A DNA stretch of 54,710 bases from assembly GCA_016650445.1 (NCBI GenBank), contig JAENVS010000016.1, positions 1-54,710 on the forward strand, read 5' to 3'. Numbering within the stretch: position 1 is the stretch's first letter; each line of letters opens with the position of its first letter. Source of the stretch: Frankiaceae bacterium. GTDB taxonomy: Bacteria > Actinomycetota > Actinomycetes > Mycobacteriales > SCTD01. Below are positions 18,253 to 26,036 of the stretch, piece after piece. Below the pieces are notes generated by a model that saw only the letters and a list, made by a program, of their open reading frames with translations, had not been told where the DNA came from and ran no database searches. Made by a program: the position numbers and the translations under genes.

Positions 18253-20397
18253 TTACCCGGCTGAGCCGAGGGAACGTCGGCGCCGCGCGACCACCGCGAG
18301 AGCGATGACACCGGCGGCGATCAGCGGCAGGAGGGCTGTCACGGCGGCCTCCGGGACGACCGTGTCGGGGCCGTCGGTGAACGTGAACGGCGGCGTCGCG
18401 TCGGCCTGCTTCGCCGTCGCGTTGGGCTCGAACACCGGCGAGCCCTGCAGCGAGGTGCCGGTGACGCTGAACAGCTGGGTGACGTTGTCGGCGCCACCGA
18501 GACCGGCCTGCGACTTCGGAATGGTCCACGTGATCCTGCCGGTCGCCGGGTCGAACGAACCGCCCGTCGGCATCACGGGCGCCGTCGGCGACGGGATGTA
18601 CTCGATGAAGCGCGCGTTGCCCGCGGTGTTCGGGTAGAACGCCGGGCTGCCGCCGTAGAACGTGCTGCCCGCGGCAACACCCTGCGTCTGCATGCCGACG
18701 AAGTGGATCTCGCCCTGCGCCCCGTTGACGGTGTTCTTGTTGCCCGACCACCAGGACACGACGTAGAACGCTGACGGCCCGACGGTGGGGTCGACAGCGT
18801 TGGCGAGACTGCCGTCAGCGATCTGCGCGGTGATGACGACGTTGTCGCCTGACGGCGTCATCGTCACGTTCTTCAGGTCGAGTGCCGCGTTGTTGGGCCC
18901 GGGCCCGGCGGCGGAGTGCGCCGGCGTCAGGGCATCCCCCGTCGTGTCGTCCGCGGCGTTGCCCACCTGTCCGAGTGCGAGCTCCCGCGGACCGGGCGTC
19001 ACCATCCCGGTGCCGTTGCCGGCGGACGTGTAGAGCGACGGCCCGGACAGCTGACGCGCGAAGGCGTTGACCGAGCTGCCGGTCAGGGCGCCGATCTGGT
19101 TGGCCGTGTCGTTCCAGATGACGATGGCGGCACCCTGTGGATCGACGTCGACCTGGAAGAAGTCCGACAGGTTGCGGTCCTGCGCCGAACCGGCCGTGCA
19201 GCCGAGCCCGGCGAGGCAGATCGGGTTGACGTGGTTGGTGTGCTCGCTGACCTTCGTCGTCTGCACGGTGGCGGCGGGGTTGAACGCGCCGTTGTCGTCG
19301 AGCAGGTCGATGCTCTGCGACAGGTAGACGTTCCAGGGCCCCTTGTTGCTCTGCGTGCTGCCTGCCGTCGTGGAGCCGTAGAAGACCACGTCGACGCGGC
19401 CGGGGTCGCCCGCCACGATCCAGGGGAAGTTGGCGTTCCTGACGTCCGGCGGGCTGACGCGCACCGGCGGCGAGAACGTCAGACCCTTGTCGGTCGACAC
19501 CGCGACGTACGTGACGATGTCGGTGCTGCCGGCCGCCCGCGGCTCGGACCAGGCGACGTACGGGTTGCCGGCGCTGTCGAGATCCGACCCGATGAACAGC
19601 TGCCTGGTCGTGCCGAACGGCGCGTTGCGCACGCGTCGCGCGGTCAGCGTGCGCCCACCGTCGGTGGACCGGACCAGGTCGACGGCGTTGCCGTTCTCGC
19701 TGGTGAAGTACAGGTAGCCGTTGGCAGGGTCGACGTGCAGCGCACCGAGCGCACCGGCACTGAAGTCACCGTCGTTGAGGGTCGTCCAGGTCGTCCCCCA
19801 GTCGAGCGACTCGCGGACGATGGTGGCGCCGATGGCTCCCGCGTCGTTGTAGATCAGGTAGAGGTGGTCCCGGCCCTGCGGGTCGCGGTAGTGCGCCCCC
19901 CACTGCCGGTCCGTGCCCGGAAGGTGACCGGCCAGCGGGTTGGTCGTGCCGGTCTCGAACGAGGCGCCGGAGTCGTACGACGTGCCGACCCCGATGTCCG
20001 CGAGGCTCTCCAGGTCGTAGAAGCTCACCGTGTAGCCCGGCTTGCCCGGCAGCTTGGGCCCGATGACGATCTCTGAGTCACCGCCGCCGTACCCGTCGTT
20101 GGGACGCTGCGCCGGAACGGCGTTGGGGAGCTTCTGGATCAGGTCCCACTGCGCGCCCTTGTCCTCGGACTTCCACAGCAGCGAGACCCCGTTGGAGAAC
20201 CCGAGGATGGACGACTCGTACAGGCCGCCGTCCGGGTCCGACTTGATGATCGGCTCCCCGCCGAGCCGTTGCGGGTCGACGATCACTGTGTGGCTGAACC
20301 CGATCGGCGGGTCGCCCGCGTGCGACGGGGTGGCGGCGCCCACCGAGAGCAGGGCCATGGAGACGGCGGCCGGGAACGCGAAACGACGACGATGCAT
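18253..20397 (-). CDS. Secreted sialidase/BNR-type propeller with PEP-CTERM-like C-terminus
   Basis: A 714-residue protein. I place the start at ATG 20397 because the signal peptide begins there (basic start, hydrophobic core, SHA cleavage near residue 27) and AAGGGA precedes it. The frame upstream has no signal character. The body has repeated BNR/Asp-box-like stretches such as STDGGRT and STDKGLTF, as in exo-sialidase-fold propellers. The C-terminus carries Val-Pro-Glu-Ala, a hydrophobic helix and four Arg, resembling a PEP-CTERM or other sorting tail. Sialidase activity is not implied, since catalytic residues were not verified. Confidence 0.8.
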   Translation of the reverse strand: MHRRRFAFPAAVSMALLSVGAATPSHAGDPPIGFSHTVIVDPQRLGGEPIIKSDPDGGLYESSILGFSNGVSLLWKSEDKGAQWDLIQKLPNAVPAQRPNDGYGGGDSEIVIGPKLPGKPGYTVSFYDLESLADIGVGTSYDSGASFETGTTNPLAGHLPGTDRQWGAHYRDPQGRDHLYLIYNDAGAIGATIVRESLDWGTTWTTLNDGDFSAGALGALHVDPANGYLYFTSENGNAVDLVRSTDGGRTLTARRVRNAPFGTTRQLFIGSDLDSAGNPYVAWSEPRAAGSTDIVTYVAVSTDKGLTFSPPVRVSPPDVRNANFPWIVAGDPGRVDVVFYGSTTAGSTQSNKGPWNVYLSQSIDLLDDNGAFNPAATVQTTKVSEHTNHVNPICLAGLGCTAGSAQDRNLSDFFQVDVDPQGAAIVIWNDTANQIGALTGSSVNAFARQLSGPSLYTSAGNGTGMVTPGPRELALGQVGNAADDTTGDALTPAHSAAGPGPNNAALDLKNVTMTPSGDNVVITAQIADGSLANAVDPTVGPSAFYVVSWWSGNKNTVNGAQGEIHFVGMQTQGVAAGSTFYGGSPAFYPNTAGNARFIEYIPSPTAPVMPTGGSFDPATGRITWTIPKSQAGLGGADNVTQLFSVTGTSLQGSPVFEPNATAKQADATPPFTFTDGPDTVVPEAAVTALLPLIAAGVIALAVVARRRRSLGSAG

Positions 20398-20665
20398 TGC
20401 TGGGTGTCCCTTAGCTGGGTGTGCGTCCACGCGGCCAACGGGGCACATCCGATGGTCAGCGCCCCCCACGCCTGACATTCACGACATTTCTCGCTACGGA
20501 AGCCCGCGTCAAGGGAGGTACGCGGCCACCCTACGGTCCGCACACGCGACCTGTGATCGCCGCACTAGAGGCCTGATTCGTCGGCATCAGACCGCGTCAA
20601 GTCTTTCGTCCCTGTTGTCGACGACGGCCGCCGTCGATACCAGGAGCGACGAGGAGAGGAAGACC
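20398..20665. other. Divergent intergenic region, no gene seen
   Basis: This 268-base gap separates the secreted propeller gene (minus) from the small plus-strand gene at 20666. It should hold promoters for both. A GTCAAG element near 20597 followed about 16 bases later by TCGACGA weakly resembles a flagellar-type (FliA/WhiG) promoter, but the match is poor. I see no hairpin or RNA gene here. Confidence 0.35.
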
Positions 20666-20863
20666 ATGATGTCCACCTGCGCGGCGAGCGCTGAGCTCCG
20701 AAACGAGGAGCGGCTGGCGCGGCTCACCATCCAGATGGCGTACAACGTCAGGCTCGAGCACGCGGTCGCCGCGCACCGCACGATCAACCGCATGAGCTCC
20801 GCACTCGGGGTCATGGCCTCGGTGGTGGCGGTTTACGACCTGTCGTTGCTCGCGATGCAATGA
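20666..20863 (+). CDS. Small protein with C-terminal hydrophobic segment
   Basis: A 65-residue protein starting at the tandem ATGATG (20666 or 20669), behind a strong purine-rich ribosome binding site (GAGGAGAGGAAG at 20650-20661). The first 40 residues are charged and helical, and the last 20 (ALGVMASVVAVYDLSLLAM) are hydrophobic, possibly membrane-associated. It precedes the EAL gene in the same direction by 162 bases. No family is recognised. The strong translation signal is the main support that it is real. Confidence 0.5.
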   Translation: MMSTCAASAELRNEERLARLTIQMAYNVRLEHAVAAHRTINRMSSALGVMASVVAVYDLSLLAMQ

Positions 20864-21025
20864 CCGCCGCTGGCGCTGAGTGATCGCGGCATTACCCGCT
20901 GTCCACATCGACATTCCCCATGAAACCGGACAATCTGGCCGAAGAGAGCGACGAGAAGCATTTGGCCGGCCGGAGGTCGGGAAGACCGTCACTGCACGGC
21001 ACTGCGCCGTTGCGAAGGGGCTCTC

Positions 21026-22513
21026 ATGACAACGCGAGACGAAAGTGTTCCTGAGCACGTCGCAACGTCCAGTCTGTCCGCAGTACAGACAGCGGCCATC
21101 ACGGCGGCCGAGGCGATCGCCGCGGCGGCCGCGGTAGACGTCGCCGCTGAGGCCGCGGCCACGGCACTCGCGGCCGTGCACGTCGCTGCTGCCGCCGCCG
21201 TGAAGGCGGCCGCGAGGGCAAGCTACGTGGCCGCGCAAGCGGCCGTTGCCGCCATCGCGGCCGATGAGGACGACGGCGACGCCCCTGTGGGCGACGACGA
21301 CGCTGCCCGGGCGGCCGCGAAGGTTGCCGCGACCGTCGTCGCGGTCGCCAACGCCGCAGCGACAGCGGTGATCAAGGCTGCCACCTTGATCGGCGACCAG
21401 CTCGCGAGGGACGTCGCGGCAGCGGCGACCGCAGTCGCCCAGGCCACCTCCTCCGAGATCGATCTGGTCGAGGAAGAACTGCTGGCTGCCGCTGATGTTC
21501 GTCTGCCGGATGGCCTGCTCGCAGGGATTGTCGCCGGACAGCTGCGCCTGCACTACCAGCCGATCGTCTCACTCATCACTGGTGCGGTTGTGGGCGTCGA
21601 AGCCCTTGTCCGCTGGCAACACCCAGAGCAGGGCCTGCTTGGTGCGGGCGCGTTCATCGACGCGGCGGAATCCTCCGGCGTGGTCGTCCCCCTGGGCGAG
21701 TGGGTGGTCAATGAGGCATGCAGGTCGGCAGTTCGGTTGCGGTCGCGCGACGCGGTTGCACCCATCGTCGCGGTGAATCTCTCGGCGCGGCAGCTGTCCG
21801 ATGGATCGATCGTCGACACGGTCCGCGACGCCTTGGGACGGCACGGCTGCGAGGCGCAATGGCTCTCCGTCGAGATCACCGAGACGGCCCAGGTGAAGGA
21901 TATGGCGGCCGCCGTCGCGTCGCTGACCGAGCTGAAGCGACTCGGGATCCGACTGGCGATCGACGACTTCGGGACGGGCTATTCAACGCTGCAGTACCTC
22001 ACGACGCTGCCCGCCGATGTGCTCAAGCTCGACCGGTCCTTCATCGCTGCGCTTGGACGCGAACCCGGCGACACAGCTCTGGTCGCGTCGGTGATCAGTC
22101 TGGCTCGAAACGTCGGTGTCGAGTGCGTCGCGGAGGGAATTGAGACTGCCGCGCAACTCGAGGTCTTGCAACAGCTCGGATGCGAGTTCGGGCAGGGCTA
22201 TTTCTTCTCCCGGCCGATTGACGAGACGACGCTGATCGAGTGGCTGGACAAGAGGGTCCCGATCGGTACGAGATCCGACCGTCCGCATCCAACCCTCAGC
22301 CCGGAGACAGGGCGCATCCTCGCGATGTGCCAGAACGGCACGAGCGCGCACACCGTGGCAGCGGCGTTGAATGCCGACAACAGCCTGACGACCCTCGGCC
22401 GCCGCTGGTCGGCGGCTGCTGTCGAAGCCGTCGTGCGGATGGCGGCGTCGCACGCCGGGCCTGCTCGGGTCGAGCTGCCGGCCATGCCTGGTGCCGATGG
22501 ACCATGCACGTAG
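21026..22513 (+). CDS. EAL-domain c-di-GMP phosphodiesterase with Ala-rich N-terminus and HTH-like C-terminus
   Basis: A 495-residue protein. Residues 10-145 are extremely Ala-rich and predicted to form long helices with one acidic break (DEDDGDAPVGDDD). A complete EAL domain spans about 160-410, with VEALVRW, VNLSARQL, EITETA, DDFGTGYSTL, LKLDRSF, VAEGIET and GCEFGQGYFFSRP. All metal and catalytic positions are therefore retained and hydrolysis of c-di-GMP to pGpG is expected. The last 80 residues (ILAMCQNGTSAHTVAAAL then LGRRWSAAAV) resemble the helical DNA-contact segment of serine-recombinase C-termini. The gene lies directly upstream of the c-di-GMP riboswitch, so it may adjust the signal that the switch reads. 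Confidence 0.92.
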   Translation: MTTRDESVPEHVATSSLSAVQTAAITAAEAIAAAAAVDVAAEAAATALAAVHVAAAAAVKAAARASYVAAQAAVAAIAADEDDGDAPVGDDDAARAAAKVAATVVAVANAAATAVIKAATLIGDQLARDVAAAATAVAQATSSEIDLVEEELLAAADVRLPDGLLAGIVAGQLRLHYQPIVSLITGAVVGVEALVRWQHPEQGLLGAGAFIDAAESSGVVVPLGEWVVNEACRSAVRLRSRDAVAPIVAVNLSARQLSDGSIVDTVRDALGRHGCEAQWLSVEITETAQVKDMAAAVASLTELKRLGIRLAIDDFGTGYSTLQYLTTLPADVLKLDRSFIAALGREPGDTALVASVISLARNVGVECVAEGIETAAQLEVLQQLGCEFGQGYFFSRPIDETTLIEWLDKRVPIGTRSDRPHPTLSPETGRILAMCQNGTSAHTVAAALNADNSLTTLGRRWSAAAVEAVVRMAASHAGPARVELPAMPGADGPCT

Positions 22514-22635
22514 TAGGCATCGTGGCCGAGCGTCTTGCCGGTCTGCTGCGATCCGCCACCGACGTGGTTGCTTGACGTCGTTTCGCACCGCGCGGCTCCA
22601 GCGGGCCGCCGGCGACGTCGAGTCCTGTGCTGTAC

Positions 22636-22708
22636 ACGAAACGGCAAACCCGACCGTAAGGCGGGGACGCAAAGCCACGGGGCCACGAGGCCAGCCGGGT
22701 TACCGAAA
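22636..22708 (+). promoter_or_regulatory. Cyclic di-GMP-I (GEMM-I) riboswitch
   Basis: The conserved core elements occur in the right order. GGCAAACC is at about 22643-22650. A P2 stem capped by a GTAA (GNRA) tetraloop follows at about 22650-22665. GGGACGCAAAGCC lies at about 22663-22676, then a short P3 stem GGCC-ACGA-GGCC, and GGGTTACCG at about 22697-22705. These are the signature blocks of the GEMM-I aptamer that binds c-di-GMP. The aptamer ends about 20 bases before ATG 22729, with GGAAG at 22717-22721 as ribosome binding site. Control could therefore be translational or by a short terminator. Whether c-di-GMP turns the gene on or off cannot be read from the sequence. Confidence 0.93.
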
Positions 22709-22728
22709 CACAAGCCGGAAGCTATCCC

Positions 22729-23121
22729 ATGCTGCTCAACAGAAAGCTCCTCGGTGCGGTTGTCCTCGTCGGCGTCGTCGCCGCAACGGGTTCGGCATTC
22801 ACCGCCACCGGCGTGACGAACAACGCGGGCGCCAGCCAGTTCATCGGCGGCACCATCAGCCAGAGCGTCAAGGGGGCCACGCTGTCCAGCGTGGCCTACT
22901 CGTTCGGAGATGCACCGGCCAACACCGCTGTGCACTCAGTGGCGCTGACCTTCGCCGATGCCAACAGTGATGGGATCACTCCCAGCGTCGTTTTCACTGG
23001 TGGGAACGCGGTCGCCTTCACCTGCGACGTGATCGCGGTCACGACGCACCTGTCGACATGCACGACGGCCGGCGTTGACCGCATCGGCGTCACCAGCCTC
23101 GCCATCACCGTCGGCTCCTAG
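22729..23121 (+). CDS. Small TasA/camelysin-like exported protein under riboswitch control
   Basis: A 130-residue protein. The N-terminus has the SipW-cognate signal layout: two positive charges, a hydrophobic run of about 16 residues, then SAFTATGVTNNAGAS at the expected cleavage region. The mature part is a Gly/Ser/Thr/Val-rich beta protein of about 100 residues with two Cys. Related SipW-dependent proteins (TasA, camelysin) form biofilm fibres or surface coats; that role is inferred here. It follows the c-di-GMP riboswitch directly. A strong hairpin and then the SipW-type peptidase gene lie downstream, so it is the likely primary substrate. Confidence 0.78.
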   Translation: MLLNRKLLGAVVLVGVVAATGSAFTATGVTNNAGASQFIGGTISQSVKGATLSSVAYSFGDAPANTAVHSVALTFADANSDGITPSVVFTGGNAVAFTCDVIAVTTHLSTCTTAGVDRIGVTSLAITVGS

Positions 23122-23125
23122 CCAA

Positions 23126-23163
23126 GCGCGGGGCGATCCGGCTTCCGGCCGGCCGTCCCGCGC
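23126..23163 (+). terminator. Strong hairpin between the TasA-like gene and the signal peptidase gene
   Basis: Arms at 23126-23135 and 23154-23163 pair at nine of ten positions, with a smaller inner GC-rich stem (CCGG/CCGG). No T-run follows, so it is more likely a partial terminator or an mRNA 3' stabiliser than a full stop. It starts five bases after the stop of the first gene. Similar hairpins follow the first gene of the other two SipW-related clusters. Confidence 0.5.
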
Positions 23164-23190
23164 ATCACGCTGACAACGGTCGAGGTGATC

Positions 23191-24699
23191 GTGCGTCGTT
23201 CCCTGTCCTTCGTCATGGCCCTGCTCGTGCTGTTGACCCTCGCCGGCACCGCCCTCGCCGTCACCGGACGCATCGCCCTCGTCGAGACGCACGGGGTCAG
23301 CATGCAGCCGTCCTACGTCAAGGGCGACCTCGCGCTCGTCACCCGACGGACCAGCTATCAGCGCGGAGACGTCGCGGCGTACCGGCCCCAGCAAGACGGG
23401 CTGGTCGTGCTGCACCGGATCGTCGGCGGGAACGGAACCGGGTTCACGTTCAAGGGCGACAACAACACCCACCTCGACGCTCACCATCCGACCGCAGACG
23501 CGCTGATCGGCAAGGTAGTCCTCCATGTTCCGCAAGGCGGTGTCTGGCTGCATCGCGTCACCGGCCCGATTCCGTTGACCGCCTTCCTGCTCATCCTGCT
23601 CACCGGCGGGCGCCAGTCGCTGCGCACCCATAGACATCGAAGGAGGCGCAACGTGTCACGCCACGTGAACGCCGGCCGCACCGGCACGTCCATCACCGCG
23701 CTCTCGCCGGCCCTGCAGGCCACCGCGCTCGGTTCTTCCGTGATCGCACTCATCGGCGCCGTACTAGCCGTCGCGGCGTGGAGCAGCCCCACGACTCAGC
23801 CAGTGACTGTCACGCGGAGCGTCGTCCACACGATGGCCTTCAGCTACTCCACCCCGGTGCCTCGCAGCCCTGCGTATGACGGAACGACTGCCTCATCGCC
23901 CAGTCCGATCTTTCGCAGGCTCGCCGACAGCGTGAACCTGCGAGTCTCTTACCGGGGAGGGCCCGGGCGCATCGCCGTCGTCGCCGATCTCGCCACCGCC
24001 AGCGGCTGGAGGTCCACCGTTCCCCTGTCCCACCCTGCAGCCTTCGACGGGAACAAGTACGTCACCAACGTGCGGCTCGAGCTCTCGCCTCTTGCACGCC
24101 GGGCTGCGGCCGCCGCTGCCGCAACGGGACTTCCCGACGGGCCGATCACCATCGTGGTCCGGGCTGTAGTGACCTCACCCGGCGGCGATGTGTTCGCGCC
24201 AGCCGTCGCGTTGATGCTGTCTCCGCTTCAGCTGTCCCTGGTCAGCGACGCCAGCTCGTTGATCGTCACGAAGACCATCAACCGACCGGGCGCAAGCTTG
24301 CAGGCGCGGACGATCGGGATCGGCGGCCATGAGCTCCCTGCCTCATCGACCCGGCCTCTGTCGCTCGCTCTCATCCTCCTCGGGCTCGCCGGAACCTCGG
24401 CCGTCCTGATGCAGGCGCGGCGACACGGAACCGATGAAGGCGGCAGGATTCGACGTGGGCACGGACGGCTGCTGCTGCGTGTCCATCCCATCGCGTCGCG
24501 GGCGGGCTCACGCGATATCGACGTGGCGGAGTTCGCCACCATGGTCAGACTCGCCGAGCGGTACGGGCTGCTGATCCTGCACTGGAGCCGGAGCGGCGTC
24601 GAGACGTTCATCATTCAGGACGAGAGCACGACCTACCGATACCGAACCGGAACGCCGGCCAGCCATGTCGACACCACTCCAGCTCTGGCCCACGGGTAG
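23191..24699 (+). CDS. sipW: SipW-type signal peptidase I fused to a DUF5305-like module
   Basis: A 502-residue protein. I choose GTG 23191 because GAGG at 23182-23185 is correctly spaced; GTG 23185 overlaps that site. Residues 5-26 form the first membrane helix. The S26B peptidase domain has Ser37 (HGVSMQPS), His75 (VVLHRIV, replacing the bacterial Lys as in SipW/archaeal/ER types) and Asp96 (after GDNNTH). A second helix lies near 130. After an Arg/His-rich loop come a third helix (about 170-190), an extracytoplasmic beta-rich domain of about 190 residues, a fourth helix and a cytoplasmic tail ending in Tyr-rich strands, which resembles DUF5305. SipW alone is about 190 residues, so this is a fusion. 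Confidence 0.87.
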   Translation: MRRSLSFVMALLVLLTLAGTALAVTGRIALVETHGVSMQPSYVKGDLALVTRRTSYQRGDVAAYRPQQDGLVVLHRIVGGNGTGFTFKGDNNTHLDAHHPTADALIGKVVLHVPQGGVWLHRVTGPIPLTAFLLILLTGGRQSLRTHRHRRRRNVSRHVNAGRTGTSITALSPALQATALGSSVIALIGAVLAVAAWSSPTTQPVTVTRSVVHTMAFSYSTPVPRSPAYDGTTASSPSPIFRRLADSVNLRVSYRGGPGRIAVVADLATASGWRSTVPLSHPAAFDGNKYVTNVRLELSPLARRAAAAAAATGLPDGPITIVVRAVVTSPGGDVFAPAVALMLSPLQLSLVSDASSLIVTKTINRPGASLQARTIGIGGHELPASSTRPLSLALILLGLAGTSAVLMQARRHGTDEGGRIRRGHGRLLLRVHPIASRAGSRDIDVAEFATMVRLAERYGLLILHWSRSGVETFIIQDESTTYRYRTGTPASHVDTTPALAHG

Positions 24700-24738
24700 C
24701 GGCGCCGACTCCGTGGGCTCGTGCGTAAAGATGGCCGG

Positions 24739-25797
24739 ATGGATCTGCCCGTCATGCCGCCCGTCCAGCCGATGCTCGCGAAATCGGTGCCCCAGGTGCC
24801 GGAAGGACCTGGCTTCCTCTACGAGCCGAAGTGGGACGGTTTTCGCTGCATCGTCTTTCGCGACGGCGACGAGGTGGAGCTCGGCAGTCGCCACGAGAAG
24901 CCGCTCACCCGCTACTTCCCCGAGGTCGTCGACGCGGTGAAGGCGCAGCTGCCGGAGCGATGCGTCGTCGACGGCGAGATCGTCATCGCCGCGGGTCAGG
25001 GCCTGGACTTCGAGGCGCTGCTGCAACGCATCCACCCGGCCGCGTCGCGGGTGAAGATGCTGGCGGAGACCACGCCCGCGTCGTACATCGCCTTCGACCT
25101 GCTCGCCCTCGGCGACGACTCGCTGATGGACCAACCTCAGTCGGTACGGCGGGAGCGCCTCGAGGCCGCGTTGTCGTCCGCCAGGCCGCCGGTCCACCTC
25201 ACACCGGTCACCGACGACGCTTCCCTCGCCCGCGACTGGTTCACGCTGTTCGAAGGGGCCGGCCTCGACGGCGTCGTCGCGAAGCCGATGAACATCCCCT
25301 ACTCCCCCGACAAGCGCGTCATGCTCAAGATCAAGCACGCGCGCACCGCGGACTGCGTCGTCGGCGGCTACCGCCTCCACAAGAGCGGCCCCGTCGTCGG
25401 TTCGCTCGTCCTCGGCTTGTACGACGACGGCGGCGCCCTGCAGCACGTCGGCGTCGCGGCGTCGTTCCCGATGAAGCGCCGCGCGGAGCTGATCGATGAG
25501 CTCGCGCCGTACCTGCTGCCCGACGGTGGCGACCACCCGTGGCTCGGCGAGGCGATGTCGGAACGCGCGCCGACCTCCTCGGCCGGATCGCGCTGGAACC
25601 AGGGCAAGGACATGAGCTTCGTCCCACTCCGGCCCGAGCTCGTCGTCGAGGTCGCCTACGACCACATGGAGGGGGCGCGCTTCCGGCACACCGCGCAGTT
25701 CCGTCACTTCCGGCCGGACCGCGACCCGCGCTCGTGCACGTACGCGCAGCTCGAACGCCCTGTGCTCTTCGACCTCGGCACCGTCCTCGGCGCCTGA
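24739..25797 (+). CDS. ligC: ATP-dependent DNA ligase LigC
   Basis: A 352-residue ligase of LigC length: adenylation domain plus OB-fold, without polymerase or nuclease parts. The adenylated Lys is Lys31 in the KWDGFR motif. Further nucleotidyltransferase motifs appear as DGEIVI, FDLLAL, DGVVAK and MLKIKHART. The frame is open from GTG 24721, but ATG 24739 gives the usual N-terminus (MDLPVMPPVQPMLA). LigC acts in minor non-homologous end-joining or base-excision repair in mycobacteria. A separate LigD-type polymerase domain gene is at 46 kb; no Ku gene is in the window. Confidence 0.93.
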   Translation: MDLPVMPPVQPMLAKSVPQVPEGPGFLYEPKWDGFRCIVFRDGDEVELGSRHEKPLTRYFPEVVDAVKAQLPERCVVDGEIVIAAGQGLDFEALLQRIHPAASRVKMLAETTPASYIAFDLLALGDDSLMDQPQSVRRERLEAALSSARPPVHLTPVTDDASLARDWFTLFEGAGLDGVVAKPMNIPYSPDKRVMLKIKHARTADCVVGGYRLHKSGPVVGSLVLGLYDDGGALQHVGVAASFPMKRRAELIDELAPYLLPDGGDHPWLGEAMSERAPTSSAGSRWNQGKDMSFVPLRPELVVEVAYDHMEGARFRHTAQFRHFRPDRDPRSCTYAQLERPVLFDLGTVLGA

Positions 25798-25892
25798 CTC
25801 GGCCCCGCCCGGCCGCTCGACACCCGAGGTCTTGCCGCCCACCGGCGCCTGGAGGAGAGTGCGTCGCGGATCTCGCACCTGAGGAGGCGCAG

Positions 25893-26021
25893 ATGGCAAT
25901 TGGCGTGCAGCTCGACTTCGACGCAGCGACGCTGGACCAGTACGACGAGGTCATCAAGAAGATGGGCTTCGAATCCGGCGGGAAGGGCGGACCAGGGGGC
26001 CTGCCGGCTGATCCCGGCTAG
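25893..26021 (+). pseudogene. Truncated gene for a small dimeric alpha/beta-barrel protein
   Basis: Only 42 residues remain, behind a good GAGGAGG ribosome binding site (25881-25887). The sequence MAIGVQLDF, LDQYDEVIKKMGF and GGPGG strongly resembles the N-terminus of roughly 95-residue ABM-like (antibiotic-monooxygenase-fold) proteins. There the reading frame normally continues through a Phe-His-Trp segment, which is missing. The frame stops 15 bases before the 3' end of the inverted 13E12 element, so that element, or a deletion linked to it, probably cut the gene. I found no downstream half on the other side of the element. Confidence 0.5.
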
Positions 26022-26036
26022 GGACTGCTCGGCCCG

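Noticed and set aside
18916..20076. 386-codon plus-strand open frame opposite the sialidase-like gene
   Set aside because: It runs against a gene with a signal peptide, Asp-box repeats and C-terminal tail. The plus-strand translation has no such features and no ribosome site.
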